NCBI GenBank assembly: GCA_963716115.1
Contig: CAVQSZ010000006.1
Span: 124,001 to 188,000, forward strand
Direction of reading: 5' to 3'
Origin: AP-15 sp963716115
GTDB lineage: Bacteria > Pseudomonadota > Alphaproteobacteria > ATCC43930 > CGMCC-115725
Length of the DNA: 64,000 nt
Positions 20,441 through 29,252 of the stretch are shown one piece after another (positions within the stretch are counted from its first letter, which is position 1; each line of letters begins with the position of its first letter). The notes under the pieces are model-generated. The model searched no databases and was not told the origin of the DNA. It worked only from the letters and a program-made list of their open reading frames with translations. The translations under genes were made by a program, and so were the position numbers.

Positions 20441-21565
20441 GTGAAAATCCTCTTCGTCTTCGGCACCCGGCCCGAGGCGATCAAGCTCGCGCCGTTGGTG
20501 CGCGAGCTGTCGGCGCGGCCCGAATTCGACTGCCGGATTTGCGTCACCGGGCAGCACCGCGAGATCCTGGCGCAGTTCCTCGAGCTGTTCGAGCTGCGGC
20601 CGGACTGGGATCTCGCGGTCATGCGCCCGGATCAGGATCTGGCCTATCTGACCGGCGCCATCCTCTCCGGCGTCAGCGGCGTCCTCGACCGCTTTCGCCC
20701 GGACCGCGTCGTCGTCCAGGGCGACACCACCTCGACCCTGGCCGGGGCGCTGGCCGCCTTCTACCACAAGATCCCGGTCGCCCATGTCGAAGCCGGGCTG
20801 CGCACCGCCGACATCTATGCGCCATGGCCCGAGGAGGCTAACCGCAGGCTCGTCACCCACATCGCCGATCTGCATTTCGCGCCGACCCAACGGGCGCGCG
20901 ACAATCTGTTGCGCGAGGGCGTCGAGCCCGGCCGGATCGCGGTGACCGGGAACACCGGGATCGACGCGCTCTTATGGATGGCCGGGCGGCTCGACCGCCG
21001 CCCCGAGATGGCGGCGCGGGCCGAGGCCGCGCTGGGCGGCCGGCTCGCCGGCAGAAAGCTCATCCTGATGACCGGCCACCGCCGCGAGAATTTCGACGGC
21101 GGTCTGGAGCGGATCGCGGCGGCGATGGCGCGGATCGCCGACCGGCCCGATATCGGCGTGGTCTTCCCGGTCCACCCCAACCCCAACGTGCGCCGCGCGA
21201 TCGAGCCGCTGCGCCGGCATCGGAACGTCCTGCTGCTCGAGCCGGTCGACTATCCCGAGCTGGTCTTCCTGTTGCAGCGGTGCCGCCTCGTCGTCACCGA
21301 TTCCGGCGGCATCCAGGAGGAGGCGCCGTCATTCGGCAAGCCGGTGCTGGTCACCCGCGAGACGACCGAGCGGCCGGAAGCGATGGAGCTGGGCCTGGCG
21401 AGGCTGGTCGGGACCGACGGCCGCCGCCTCCACGACGCGGTGGCGGCGCTGCTCGACGATCCCGAGGAGTACCGGCGGATGAGCCGGGTCGCCAACCCCT
21501 ATGGCGACGGCCGCGCCAGCGGCCGGATCGCGGCGCGGCTGCTCGGCGGCGCGGCCGCCGCCTGA
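20441..21565 (+). CDS. wecB: UDP-N-acetylglucosamine 2-epimerase (non-hydrolysing)
   Basis: 374 residues with the classical start VKILFVFGTRPEAIKLAPL and later GQHREILAQFL, VQGDTTSTLAGALAAFY, HVEAGLRT, PWPEEANRRL, TGHRRENFDGG, PVHPNPNVR and TDSGGIQEEAPSFGKP with a terminal ERPEA, all hallmarks of this family. It interconverts UDP-GlcNAc and UDP-ManNAc. GTG 20441 is chosen over ATG 20342 because the family begins at this methionine and GGGGA lies just upstream; the extra 33 residues would be Arg-rich and unlike relatives. The gap to wecC is 118 bp; the two are probably one operon. Confidence 0.94.
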   Translation: MKILFVFGTRPEAIKLAPLVRELSARPEFDCRICVTGQHREILAQFLELFELRPDWDLAVMRPDQDLAYLTGAILSGVSGVLDRFRPDRVVVQGDTTSTLAGALAAFYHKIPVAHVEAGLRTADIYAPWPEEANRRLVTHIADLHFAPTQRARDNLLREGVEPGRIAVTGNTGIDALLWMAGRLDRRPEMAARAEAALGGRLAGRKLILMTGHRRENFDGGLERIAAAMARIADRPDIGVVFPVHPNPNVRRAIEPLRRHRNVLLLEPVDYPELVFLLQRCRLVVTDSGGIQEEAPSFGKPVLVTRETTERPEAMELGLARLVGTDGRRLHDAVAALLDDPEEYRRMSRVANPYGDGRASGRIAARLLGGAAAA

Positions 21566-21658
21566 CCTTCGCCGGCCCGGCCGCAAGCCGGCGTCGCCGG
21601 CGGTCGTCTGACGACAGCGGCGGGCATGACGGCCGAAGGCGACGCGATCGGCGCGGGG

Positions 21659-21907
21659 CTACCCCTGGGCGGGTAAAACCAGCGCCGTGACGGCCGCCCA
21701 GATCGCCGCCCACAGCCCGAGCGACAGCAGCAGCACCGCCAGCAGCGAGGCGCGCTCGCTCAGCCGAAGGCCGCCGGCCGCCGCCGGGTCGAGCCCGGCA
21801 AGCTCCACCCGAAGCCCCTCGCGCTCGGCGCGGCGGGCGCATCGCGATACCCCCTTGCTGTCCACCGGCTCCTCCCCAGGCAACCGATCCGGCTTTCCCG
21901 GCGACAC
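21659..21907 (-). CDS. Small membrane-anchored hypothetical protein
   Basis: 82 residues with one strong C-terminal membrane segment (about 54-77, LLAVLLLSLGLWAAIWAAVTALVL) and a charged N-terminal half. No family was recognised. Coding support is modest: length, a hydrophobic segment in-frame, and the lack of a better frame in the gap. It is convergent with wecB, 93 bp apart. Confidence 0.4.
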   Translation of the reverse strand: MSPGKPDRLPGEEPVDSKGVSRCARRAEREGLRVELAGLDPAAAGGLRLSERASLLAVLLLSLGLWAAIWAAVTALVLPAQG

Positions 21908-22250
21908 GCATCTTCACGCAGCCTCGTCAAGCTGTTGTCCGGCCGTCGTCACAAGCTTTGTCCGCGGCGGTTCCGCTTGAGGATGGCCCGGTCGGCGGGC
22001 CGGCGCGAGCGGCACAGTCAACTCACGAAAACTCAAACGAATTGGCTGGCCCCGCCGACCGCCGGCGGCGAGGCCAGGCGCGAATCGGCGGCGAGGCCGT
22101 GGTCCAGGGCGCGACGGCGGGTCGACGATCGAGGCGGTGTCGCGAAAAATATCGGTAGAATGCAAAATACTGAACGTGCAATTACAATAAATCCGACATG
22201 ATTGTCCTTGCCGCCGCCGCCGATAGAATCATATTGCCAAGCAACGGATC
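21908..22250. other. Intergenic region, no gene recognised
   Basis: 343 bp between divergent small genes. The left half is typical GC-rich sequence. The right half (22140-22215) is much more AT-rich, with AAAATATCGG, AAAATACTGAACG and TTACAATAAATCC, and probably contains promoter elements for the short plus-strand gene at 22251. No repeat-family member was identified. Confidence 0.4.
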
Positions 22251-22433
22251 ATGATGAGACGGGTGAACGCGATGACTGACGCCGATGCGTGCTGGAGCGG
22301 CGGGCCGATCGGGCGGCGGCCTGTACCGCTCGCGGATCGGGGGCCGACGCGCACCGCCCTCTTCGCGATCGCCGGACTGTCGCTGCTGGCGTGGACGCCG
22401 CTGGCGATCCCGCTGCTGTTGCTGCTGCGCTAA
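22251..22433 (+). CDS. Short membrane protein, hypothetical
   Basis: A 60-residue frame with a C-terminal hydrophobic run (LFAIAGLSLLAWTPLAIPLLLLL), the only one preceded by an AT-rich possible promoter in this gap. Starts at 22251, 22254 or the ATG at 22272 are all possible. It overlaps the end of the convergent IalB-like gene by 4 bp. No homology was recognised; it may be a small membrane peptide or may not be translated. Confidence 0.35.
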   Translation: MMRRVNAMTDADACWSGGPIGRRPVPLADRGPTRTALFAIAGLSLLAWTPLAIPLLLLLR

Positions 22434-22933
22434 TCCGTCGGGCTGCGATAGCCCCAGGCGCGGATCTTCGCGATCCCCGCCTGAAAGCCCTTCGGCGTCA
22501 GGCTGAACCGGAAGGTCGACCTCGCGGTCACTACATCGACAAGGACGAGCGAGCCCGACGCCAGCTGCCTGACGACGGCGAGCGCCTGGTCGGTCGGGAA
22601 AATGCAGTACTGGGTCTGCCGGCATTCGACCGGCGGGTTGCGGTCGACGCGCAGCACCGCCCTGACCGGCGGCGGCTGGCCGACGATGCCGATATTGCCG
22701 GTGTCGAGCATCACGACGAGCGCAAACGAGCCCTTCTGCCGGTTCTCGGCCTGCCAGAAGGGCACGGTGATCGAGCAGCCGCCGCCGCGGCCGCCGTCGC
22801 ATTCGGTGATCCATTCGTCCGAGCGGAACTGCTGCGCGCCCATTGCGTCCGCCGCGGTCATGGCTTGCAGGCCAAGGCCGAGCAGCAGCACCAGGGCGCC
22901 GGGCCGGCGCCGGGCGGCCGCCCGCCGCCGCAA
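22430..22933 (-). CDS. Secreted IalB-like (invasion-associated locus B family) protein
   Basis: 167 residues. The N-terminus has an Arg-rich start, a hydrophobic core (GALVLLLGLGLQ) and a likely signal cleavage near ADAMGA. The mature part follows the IalB pattern: RSDEWITEC, a conserved Cys pair around VECRQTQYCIFPTDQAL, and the C-terminal ending GFQAGIAKIRAWGY. IalB proteins are common periplasmic proteins of alphaproteobacteria, linked to host invasion in Bartonella but of unclear role in free-living species. It is monocistronic. Confidence 0.7.
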   Translation of the reverse strand: MRRRAAARRRPGALVLLLGLGLQAMTAADAMGAQQFRSDEWITECDGGRGGGCSITVPFWQAENRQKGSFALVVMLDTGNIGIVGQPPPVRAVLRVDRNPPVECRQTQYCIFPTDQALAVVRQLASGSLVLVDVVTARSTFRFSLTPKGFQAGIAKIRAWGYRSPTD

Positions 22934-23417
22934 TCCGGCCCGGTGAAGACGCGCGCGCGCCGCTCGGCGCGCCGGGCTCGCTTGCTCGGGGCAGCATCAA
23001 TCCTCGCCGATGTCCTGCGCGATCCTGGCAAGCAGCGCGAAACGGTCAAGAGCGAAAGTGCGCTGCGCGCTGGCGGGCTGGCGGTCGCGGCATTGGCAGG
23101 GCTGCTGCGGCAGTAGCGCCATTGCCGGCTCCGGCCATTGTTAATGTTTGATGACGAGCCGCTTTTGCCGGCGTTAACCTTGATTTTGCTTTCGTTGCGA
23201 CGCAAACCGAGCTATCTGTGATGCGACCGGCGGGGAGGGGCGAAGAGGCGGCGGGCGGCGTTTCATCGTGTGTCCTTTCACGGCGTGGCGGCGGCCCCGC
23301 GGAACCCAGACGACGGCATGACGTTTCCACAGACCGCGCGCCGGGGCGGCGGGGGGCGGAGCGTAATCTGTTCCGCGCCGCCGGCCACGGCTCCAGTAAT
23401 CAATTCAAGGATGGCGG
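22934..23417. other. Intergenic region upstream of the epimerase gene, no gene recognised
   Basis: 484 bp. The section 23130-23220 is less GC-rich (GTTAATGTTTGATGACG, TTAACCTTGATTTTGC) and is the best candidate for promoter sequence of the downstream gene. Open frames here lack coding features and recognisable domains. No repeat-family member was seen. Confidence 0.4.
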
Positions 23418-24380
23418 ATGGCTCGTTATCTGGTGACCGGCGGCGCGGGGTTCATTGGCTCGCATCTCGTCGAGGCGCTGCTCGACCAGGGGCACAGGGT
23501 GCGGGTGCTCGATAATCTGTCGAGCGGCAAGCGCGAGAACCTGCCCACCGGGATCGACGAGCTGATCGAGGAGGACGTCGCCGACCCGCATTGGGTCGAG
23601 CAGGCGTTCGACGGCGTCGACGGCTGCTTCCATCTGGCCGCCGTCGCCTCGGTCGAGGAGTGCCACCGCAACTGGCTGCGCGCCCATCGCACCAACCTCA
23701 CCGGCACGATCAACGTGCTCAGGCAGGCGGGCCGGCCGCGGGGCGGCTGCGCGGTCCCGGTCGTCTACGCGTCGAGCGCCGCGGTCTATGGCGATTGCGG
23801 GCTCAGCCCGGCCGACGAGGGCCGGCAGGCCGAGCCGCTGAGCGCCTACGGCGCCGACAAGCGCGCCTGCGAGCTGCACGCGCGCGTCGCCGGGGAAGTT
23901 CATCTTGTGCCGAGCGTGGGGCTGCGGTTTTTCAACATGTACGGCCCGCGCCAGGACCCGCGATCGCCCTACTCCGGGGTGATCAGCATTTTCGCCGACC
24001 GGCTGCTGCGCGGCGAGCCGGTGGAGATCTTTGGCGACGGCGGCCAGGTCCGCGACTTTACCTATGTCGCCGACGCGGTCTCGGCCTTGCGCCGGGCGAT
24101 CAGCGCGGCGACCACCACCGCGCCGGTGTTCAACGTCTGCACCGGCCGCGGCACGACGGTGCGCGGCCTCGCCGAAACGATCGCCGCCCTGTGCCGGACC
24201 CGGCTCGTCGTGCAGCCGCGGCCGCCGCGGTGCGGCGAAATCAAGGTCTCGATCGGAGACCCGCGGCGCGCGGCCCGGCAGCTCGACTTTGTCGCCCGCA
24301 CCACGCTCGCCGACGGCCTCGCCGAAACGCTCGATGCGCTCAGCCGCGGCGTCGCCGCGCAGGCCTGCGCCGTCGCCTGA
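23418..24380 (+). CDS. NAD-dependent sugar-nucleotide epimerase/dehydratase (extended SDR)
   Basis: 320 residues. The NAD-binding glycine motif is TGGAGFIG (7-14). Then come LDNLSSGKRENL, HLAAVASVEEC, the SSAAVYG segment (119-125) and the catalytic Tyr144/Lys148 in YGADK, followed by RFFNMYGPRQDP, VEIFGDGGQVRDFTYV and a GDPRRAARQLDF ending. The pattern is that of UDP-glucose/UDP-GlcNAc 4-epimerases (GalE/WbpP-like). Lying 2 kb from wecBC, it probably supplies another nucleotide sugar for surface glycan. Exact substrate is not determinable. Confidence 0.88.
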   Translation: MARYLVTGGAGFIGSHLVEALLDQGHRVRVLDNLSSGKRENLPTGIDELIEEDVADPHWVEQAFDGVDGCFHLAAVASVEECHRNWLRAHRTNLTGTINVLRQAGRPRGGCAVPVVYASSAAVYGDCGLSPADEGRQAEPLSAYGADKRACELHARVAGEVHLVPSVGLRFFNMYGPRQDPRSPYSGVISIFADRLLRGEPVEIFGDGGQVRDFTYVADAVSALRRAISAATTTAPVFNVCTGRGTTVRGLAETIAALCRTRLVVQPRPPRCGEIKVSIGDPRRAARQLDFVARTTLADGLAETLDALSRGVAAQACAVA

Positions 24381-24464
24381 CCCTGGTGGCCTGACCCCTG
24401 TGGCCTGACCCCTGGCGGCCCGACCCCTGGCGGCCTGACCCCTGGCGACCCGACCCTTGCGGCG
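24377..24464. repeat. Short tandem repeat, about six units of 14-16 bp
   Basis: Degenerate units of the form CTGACCCCTGGCGGC follow one another directly after the epimerase stop codon, which lies within the first unit. It is purely non-coding on the plus strand and probably arose by slippage. Confidence 0.75.
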
Positions 24465-24547
24465 GCTCGCGCCGGCGGGAGCCGGCGGCCATCTGCCGGC
24501 GCCGGGCAGCGCAGGCGGGCGCGGGCGAGGCAAAATGGGGGCGCCCG

Positions 24548-25666
24548 ATGAAAGGACCGTCGATGCGACCGTGGCTGATCGTCTCCGCCAGCCTCTTGGG
24601 TGCGGTCGTCGTCGCCGCCGCGATGGTCTGGCCCGAGCTGTCGGCTGTCCCGCGCGCCGATCTGGGCACCGGCCTGCCGACGCATCTGCCGGCGCTGGCG
24701 ATCGCCTTTCTCGCCGTCTTCGCGCTCGGCGCGCTGCTGCTGACGACGGGCGCGCTGGTCGGCGCCGTCCTGCGGCTGCGCCGCCGCCTCGCGCCGATGG
24801 TCGCCTATCGCGGCCCGGCCCGCCCGGATTGGGCCGCGGCGTTCGAGGGGAGCGGCCTGCGGCGCCTGGCGCCGCCGGGTCGCGACGGCGCGCTGCCGCC
24901 GCAGCGCCGCCTCGATCCCGACCGGGTGCGCGGCGAGATCGCGCGGCTCGACTACATCGGGCTCGCGCGCGCTCATTTCTTCAGCGCGCTGATCGGGCTC
25001 GCGGCGGTGGTGGCGCTGGGCCTGGCCCAGGACCATGCCCGGTTTGCGTTGATCGCGCAGCCGATCCCGACCGTGTCGGCGGTGCTGATCCTGGTCGGCC
25101 TGATCCTGCTCGCCGCGCTGGCGCGGCTCGCCGTCGACGTGGCGGCCGAGCCCCTGGTCGAGACGATATCGCTGATCCCGGTCGAGCACCCCGAAGCCGG
25201 GCTTCTGCGCCGCGCGGTCGAGATTCTCGAAGCCGTGCGCCTGGCGGCCGCGACGCGCGGCGACGGCGCGCCGCCGCCGACGCCGCAGCTGCCGGACCGG
25301 CTCGTCGAAGCGATCGAGGACGGCCATCAATCCCTGGTCGAGGCGATCGGCCGCATGTCGGAGGCGAGCGATGCGCTCGGCGCCACGACGCGGTCCTCGC
25401 TCGAAGCCCTCGAGGCGAGCCTGCGTGCGGCCGAGGCGCGGCCGCGGCCGCCGGCCGAAGCGGAAGAGGCCGATGCGGCCGGGCTCGCCGAGCTGCGGGG
25501 CGCCGTCGAATCGCTGACCGCGCTGCTCGAACGGTTGTCGGCGTCGCGGCGGACCGGGGACGAGGCCTCGCTCGATATGGTCCCGACGATGCGTCCGGCG
25601 GCGATGGAGCCGCAGCTCGCCCGCGAGCTCAGGAAGCTCCTCCAGGAAATCGACGCCGAAGCTTAG
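24548..25666 (+). CDS. Membrane protein with cytoplasmic coiled-coil tail, unknown function
   Basis: 372 residues. Membrane segments are visible near residues 9-27, 48-75, 140-160 and 175-195. A loop between the second and third carries a charged segment, and a long soluble C-terminal half (about 210-372) is rich in Ala/Glu/Leu heptads (DRLVEAIEDGHQSLVEAIGR; AELRGAVESLTALLERLSA). The arrangement, two TM pairs then a coiled coil, resembles MotA/TolQ-like or anti-phage-type proteins only superficially; no signature motif is present. Start MKGPSMRPW at 24548; Met at 24563 is also possible. It is apparently monocistronic. Confidence 0.6.
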   Translation: MKGPSMRPWLIVSASLLGAVVVAAAMVWPELSAVPRADLGTGLPTHLPALAIAFLAVFALGALLLTTGALVGAVLRLRRRLAPMVAYRGPARPDWAAAFEGSGLRRLAPPGRDGALPPQRRLDPDRVRGEIARLDYIGLARAHFFSALIGLAAVVALGLAQDHARFALIAQPIPTVSAVLILVGLILLAALARLAVDVAAEPLVETISLIPVEHPEAGLLRRAVEILEAVRLAAATRGDGAPPPTPQLPDRLVEAIEDGHQSLVEAIGRMSEASDALGATTRSSLEALEASLRAAEARPRPPAEAEEADAAGLAELRGAVESLTALLERLSASRRTGDEASLDMVPTMRPAAMEPQLARELRKLLQEIDAEA

Positions 25667-25704
25667 TGTTCGGGCGCAATCACAAGGTTCAGCAGAAAGC
25701 AGAT

Positions 25705-25958
25705 GTAGGATGGGTTGAGCATCGAGACTGGGCAAGTATTCAGGTCGAGATGAAAAATTGGCGACTTTTGCTCCCGCTGTCCCGGCGAAAGCCGGGACCC
25801 ATGGCTCGGCTGCCGCGAGCTTCTCAGGCGATTGCAGCGCCTGACCAACGATCACAAGCTCGTGCGGCGGAACGATGGACCCCGGCTTTTGCCGGGGAGG
25901 ACGAGTGGGCCGGTTGCCGAAGGATTCTTGCCCAGCCTCGCGCTCAGCCCATCGCTAC
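25705..25958. repeat. Family-A element, long form, copy 2 (inverted relative to copy 1)
   Basis: 254 bp from GTAGGATGGGTTGAGC to CGCTCAGCCCATCGCTAC (a decayed end). The interior matches the reverse complement of 16652-16946 almost base for base over about 210 bp, including GTCCCGGCGAAAGCCGGGAC and CCCCGGCTTTTGCCGGGG. Confidence 0.75.
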
Positions 25959-26401
25959 AGGGCGATGGAGCTGAATCGTCGAGTTGATCCTGTTTTAAGA
26001 GATTATCATTGCGAGTTCCCCACCGGCCTGTGGCCGACCCGCCCTGGATGAAACCGAGGCGGCGCCCGGAGCGGCCCCCCTCACCCTTCCCTCTCCCCCC
26101 GATCGGGGGAAGAGGGTTGAGAAGGGTTGGCGAGGGGAACCCGAGCCTTACCCGGAGCTGGGTGAGGGGGGCTGCCCACCGCCGAAAGCATCTCTGTTTC
26201 TTGTTAGGAGCGCATCACGCGACGAAGCAATCCCGACCGGACGAGCGATGTCACGGTTCGGTTTGAATAAAATTTGCTTTAATGGTGCGATCCAAACATC
26301 GGAGTCGGTGATTGCTTTCCCCGCGAAGGCCGGGACCTGCGGTGGGCGCCGGCCTTCGCGGGTGTGGTTCGCGAGTGGTGCGATCTGTTGGGTGCTGTCC
26401 A
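25959..26401. other. Gap between the family-A element and the CIS cluster
   Basis: No gene was recognised. A C/T-rich piece with the inverted CCTCTCCCCCCGATCGGGGG-type palindrome lies near 26085-26115, followed by GAGAAGGGTTGGCGAGGGG. Another small palindromic repeat (GCGAAGGCCGGGACC / CCGGCCTTCGCG) lies near 26320-26366. The segment 26250-26290 is AT-rich. It separates the end of the CIS operon from the plus-strand genes. Confidence 0.5.
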
Positions 26402-27055
26402 CTAGAACGGCAGCACCGCCTGGATCCCGGTGCGGTCGCCGAGGGTGTTGAGCCCGGCCATCGCCTCCTTCTGGGTGAAGGCCGCCAGATAGACCCAATA
26501 GCCGGGGTTGGTCACGTCGAGGTCGCGGTAGGTCATCACCCGCATCGACAAATCGGCGCGGGCGCGGATCGGGTTGAGCTTCTGGTCGAACGCCTCTTCC
26601 TTGATCGACAGGCTCTGGATCTGCACCGGCAGCACCCGGCGCGCGCCCCACACCAGCAACGTCAGCGGCGCCTGCTCGCTCAGGATGAAGGCGCTGCCGG
26701 CCAGCGCCAGCGCCTCGTTGGCGATGACCGCCGGGTAGGGCGGGAAGAGCAGCCTTTCGAGCGCGGCGATGATCGGATAGAGCCCGTTCTCGACCGTGAC
26801 CGGGTTCTGCGCGGGCTGCTCCAGCTGGTCGGCCGCGTCGATCTCGATGGCGAAGGAGAAGGTCTCCTCGGGCGGCCCGTTGACCCGGTTGGCGTCGCCG
26901 CGCCCGCCGCCGCCGCCGGGCCGGCTTTGCAGCGCGTGCGTGACCTCGTCGGGGTTGTACTGGAAGGCGATGACGTTGGGCAGCAGATCGGGGAGCTGGT
27001 AGAAGACGATCGCACCCTTCTGCACCCGCGGCGAGCGGATCAGCCCGGTCGGCAT
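26402..27055 (-). CDS. CIS_tube / Afp7-like baseplate protein of a contractile injection system
   Basis: 217 residues, last gene of the minus-strand CIS cluster. The N-terminal half carries IAFQYNPDEVTHALQSR, the FxYNP-type start of the CIS_tube (Afp7/Pvc7) family, then TFSFAIEIDAADQ and RLLFPPYPAV. The second half has LTLLVWGARRVLPVQIQSL and AFDQKLNPIRARADLSM, the predicted strand pair of this fold. It ends without the LysM module found at the C-terminus of many Pvc7 proteins. In characterised particles this protein joins tube to spike or hub. The start at 27055 is 3 nt after the upstream gene's stop, so it is in the operon. Confidence 0.75.
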   Translation of the reverse strand: MPTGLIRSPRVQKGAIVFYQLPDLLPNVIAFQYNPDEVTHALQSRPGGGGGRGDANRVNGPPEETFSFAIEIDAADQLEQPAQNPVTVENGLYPIIAALERLLFPPYPAVIANEALALAGSAFILSEQAPLTLLVWGARRVLPVQIQSLSIKEEAFDQKLNPIRARADLSMRVMTYRDLDVTNPGYWVYLAAFTQKEAMAGLNTLGDRTGIQAVLPF

Positions 27056-27058
27056 GCC

Positions 27059-27319
27059 TTACCCCCTCATCCGGATCGCGGCGGCGATGGCGCGCCGCAC
27101 CGCCTCGGCGATCTCGCCCGCGCCGGCCCCCGCGCGCAGGCGCACCCCGAGCCGCGGCAGCCGCAGAAGCCCGGACGGCGCCTGAACCGCCGCCGCCGCC
27201 GCGGCGAGCCCGTCCTGAGCGCCGCGGACGGCGTCGGCCGCCGCCGCGGCCGGGACGTCCGGCCGGCGGCGCACCGAGCCGATCGAGATTTGCGGCGGCC
27301 GCGACGAAAACTCATCCAT
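27059..27319 (-). CDS. Small protein encoded inside the CIS operon, unknown
   Basis: 86 residues, packed between the AAA+ gene (3-nt gap) and the CIS_tube-like gene (3-nt gap), which strongly suggests that it is translated. It begins with a Pro-containing polar stretch (SSRPPQISIGSVRRRP), then Ala-rich helix, and ends in an amphipathic helix (GEIAEAVRRAIAAAIRM). No homologue family was recognised. It could be a small CIS accessory or chaperone. Confidence 0.6.
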   Translation of the reverse strand: MDEFSSRPPQISIGSVRRRPDVPAAAAADAVRGAQDGLAAAAAAVQAPSGLLRLPRLGVRLRAGAGAGEIAEAVRRAIAAAIRMRG

Positions 27320-27322
27320 GGC

Positions 27323-29249
27323 TCAGCGACCCTCGCTCCAGAACGGTCGGAACTCCTTGTCGAGCTTGCGGAGCTCGGCGCGCGCGGCGCGCGCGAGATG
27401 GGCCATGCCGACCGGCGTTCCGTCGGCCGCGGCGAGAAAGGCGGCATTGACCGCGATCACCGCGATGTTGCCGCCGGCGATCTCCATCCGGGCCAGCGCC
27501 CCGAGGTCGAGGCCGGCGGTCGCGGTCTCGGGCGGAAACGCGCGCGCCCAGATGCCGCGCCGCTGCGCCGCATCCGGGAACGGGAAATCGATGACGAAAC
27601 GCAGCCGGCGCATAAACGCCGGGTCGAGATGGGTCTTCATGTTGGTGGCCAGCACGGCGAGCCCGGAATAGCTCTCCATCCGCTGCAGGAGATAGCTGAT
27701 CTCGATGTTGGCGTAGCGGTCGTGGCTGTCCTTGACTTCGCTGCGCTTGCCGAAGAGCGCGTCGGCCTCGTCGAAGAACAGCACCGCGCCGCCGCCTTCG
27801 GCCGCGTCGAACACGCGCCTCAGGTTCTTCTCGGTCTCGCCGATATATTTGGAGACGACGCCCGACAGGTCGACGCGGCAGAGGTCGAGCCCGAGGTCGC
27901 CGGCGACGATCTCGGCCGCCATGGTCTTGCCGGCGCCGCTCGGGCCGGCGAAGAGCGCCGTGACCCCACGGCCGCGCACCAGCTTGCGGCCGAAGCCGCC
28001 GCGGCCGTAGACCTCGGCGCGGCGCCGGACCTGCGAGGCGACCGCCCGCAGCTCGTCAGCGACGCCGGCCGGCAGCACGATGTCGTCCCAGCCGAAGCGC
28101 GGCTCGACCCGCTCGGCGAGCGCATCGAGCGGCCGACCCGCGGCCTCGCGGCAGGCCGCCCACAACGCGGCCTCGTCAGCCCTCTGGCCGCCTGAGGCGA
28201 TTGATGCGATCGATGCGATCGCGGCGGGCCCGAGCGGGAACTGCTCGGCCAGCCGCTCGCAGGCGCCGTCGAGCGCCGCCGCCGCGGGCCCCAGCGCGTG
28301 GCGCCACAGCGCCGCCCGATCGGCCGCGTCGATGGCCGCCAGGCGAAACTGCGGAGCGTCGGCGGCGAGCTTCTCGCGGGCGAGCGCCAGGATGCGGCCA
28401 TCGAAATCGCGCAGCAAATCCGGGGCCTCGTCGCGCGCCGCGGTTTCGTCGGCGTTCGCCAACAGCGCATAGCCGCCGATCGCGGCCTCCCGCGCCAGCA
28501 GCCGCAGCGCCGCCTGCCGCGCCGGGCCGCGCTCCGGGAGCAGGGGCAGCCGCAGCTCGGCGACACCGAGACCGAGCCGGCGCGCCGCCGCCTGCGCCGC
28601 GGCGCCGCGGCCGCTGCCGGGCAAGCCGACGACGACCGCCGAGCGCCCGGAGCGCAGGCTCTCGGCCAGCGCCGCGACGGCCGGGCGGTGCCTCGCCGGG
28701 CAAGGCGAGGCGCGCGACCGGCGCCAACCAGCAGCCAATGCGAGGGTCGGGGTAATCATCGCCGGCCAGAAAGCGCGCGACCCGTTCGTCGGCCTCCATC
28801 GGCGCCCGCAGCGACGGATTGGACTGGTCGATCTCGATCAGGCCGAAGCGGCGCAGCGGCGCCGCGGGCGAAAGCCGTTGGAAGGCGAGCCGCGCCGCCT
28901 CGGGCTCGCGGCCCGCAAAGAGCGCGATGGCAAGCTGCGCTGTCGGAACACCCGGCTGCGGACGGTCGAGCGCAGCGCCGTCGAGCCGCGGCGCCGCGGC
29001 CAGCAGCAGGCAATCCTCATCGAACGGGCTCAGCCCAAACAGCCGCGACAGCCGATCGATCGCCGCCGGGGCCTCGCTCCGCCGCATCGCCGCGCGCCGG
29101 GCCTCATAGGCCGCCCGCGCAGCCGGCGCGTCGTGGTCGGACAATGCCGCCTGGAGCCAGGCGAGGCCGAGCGTCATCACCTCGTGGTTGCCCGTCTCCC
29201 AGGCCGGCTGCGGACCGCCTTCGTTCGACGCCTGCCGGATTGCGCTCAT
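27323..29249 (-). CDS. CIS-associated AAA+ ATPase (Afp15/Pvc15-like), frameshifted
   Basis: About 640 residues when two frames are joined. The N-terminal part (from ATG 29249) holds the helical domain of this family (RLFGLSPFDEDCLLLAAAPRLD, then FGLIEIDQSNPSLRAPM). The frame changes near 28685. The C-terminal part first has a degenerate P-loop (VVGLPGSGRG), then the active AAA+ module: GPSGAGKTMAAEIVAGDLGL, AVLFFDEADALFGKRSEVKD, LATNMKTHLDPAFMRRLRF. In eCIS clusters this ATPase is always present and is thought to assist assembly or loading. The single indel is best explained as a sequence error because both halves are well conserved. Confidence 0.87.
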
Positions 29250-29252
29250 GGC

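Noticed and set aside
24457..25974. A plus-strand 505-codon frame overlapping the coiled-coil membrane protein gene
   Set aside because: It is out of frame with the membrane protein, which has clear hydrophobic segments, and its end is translated family-A repeat.
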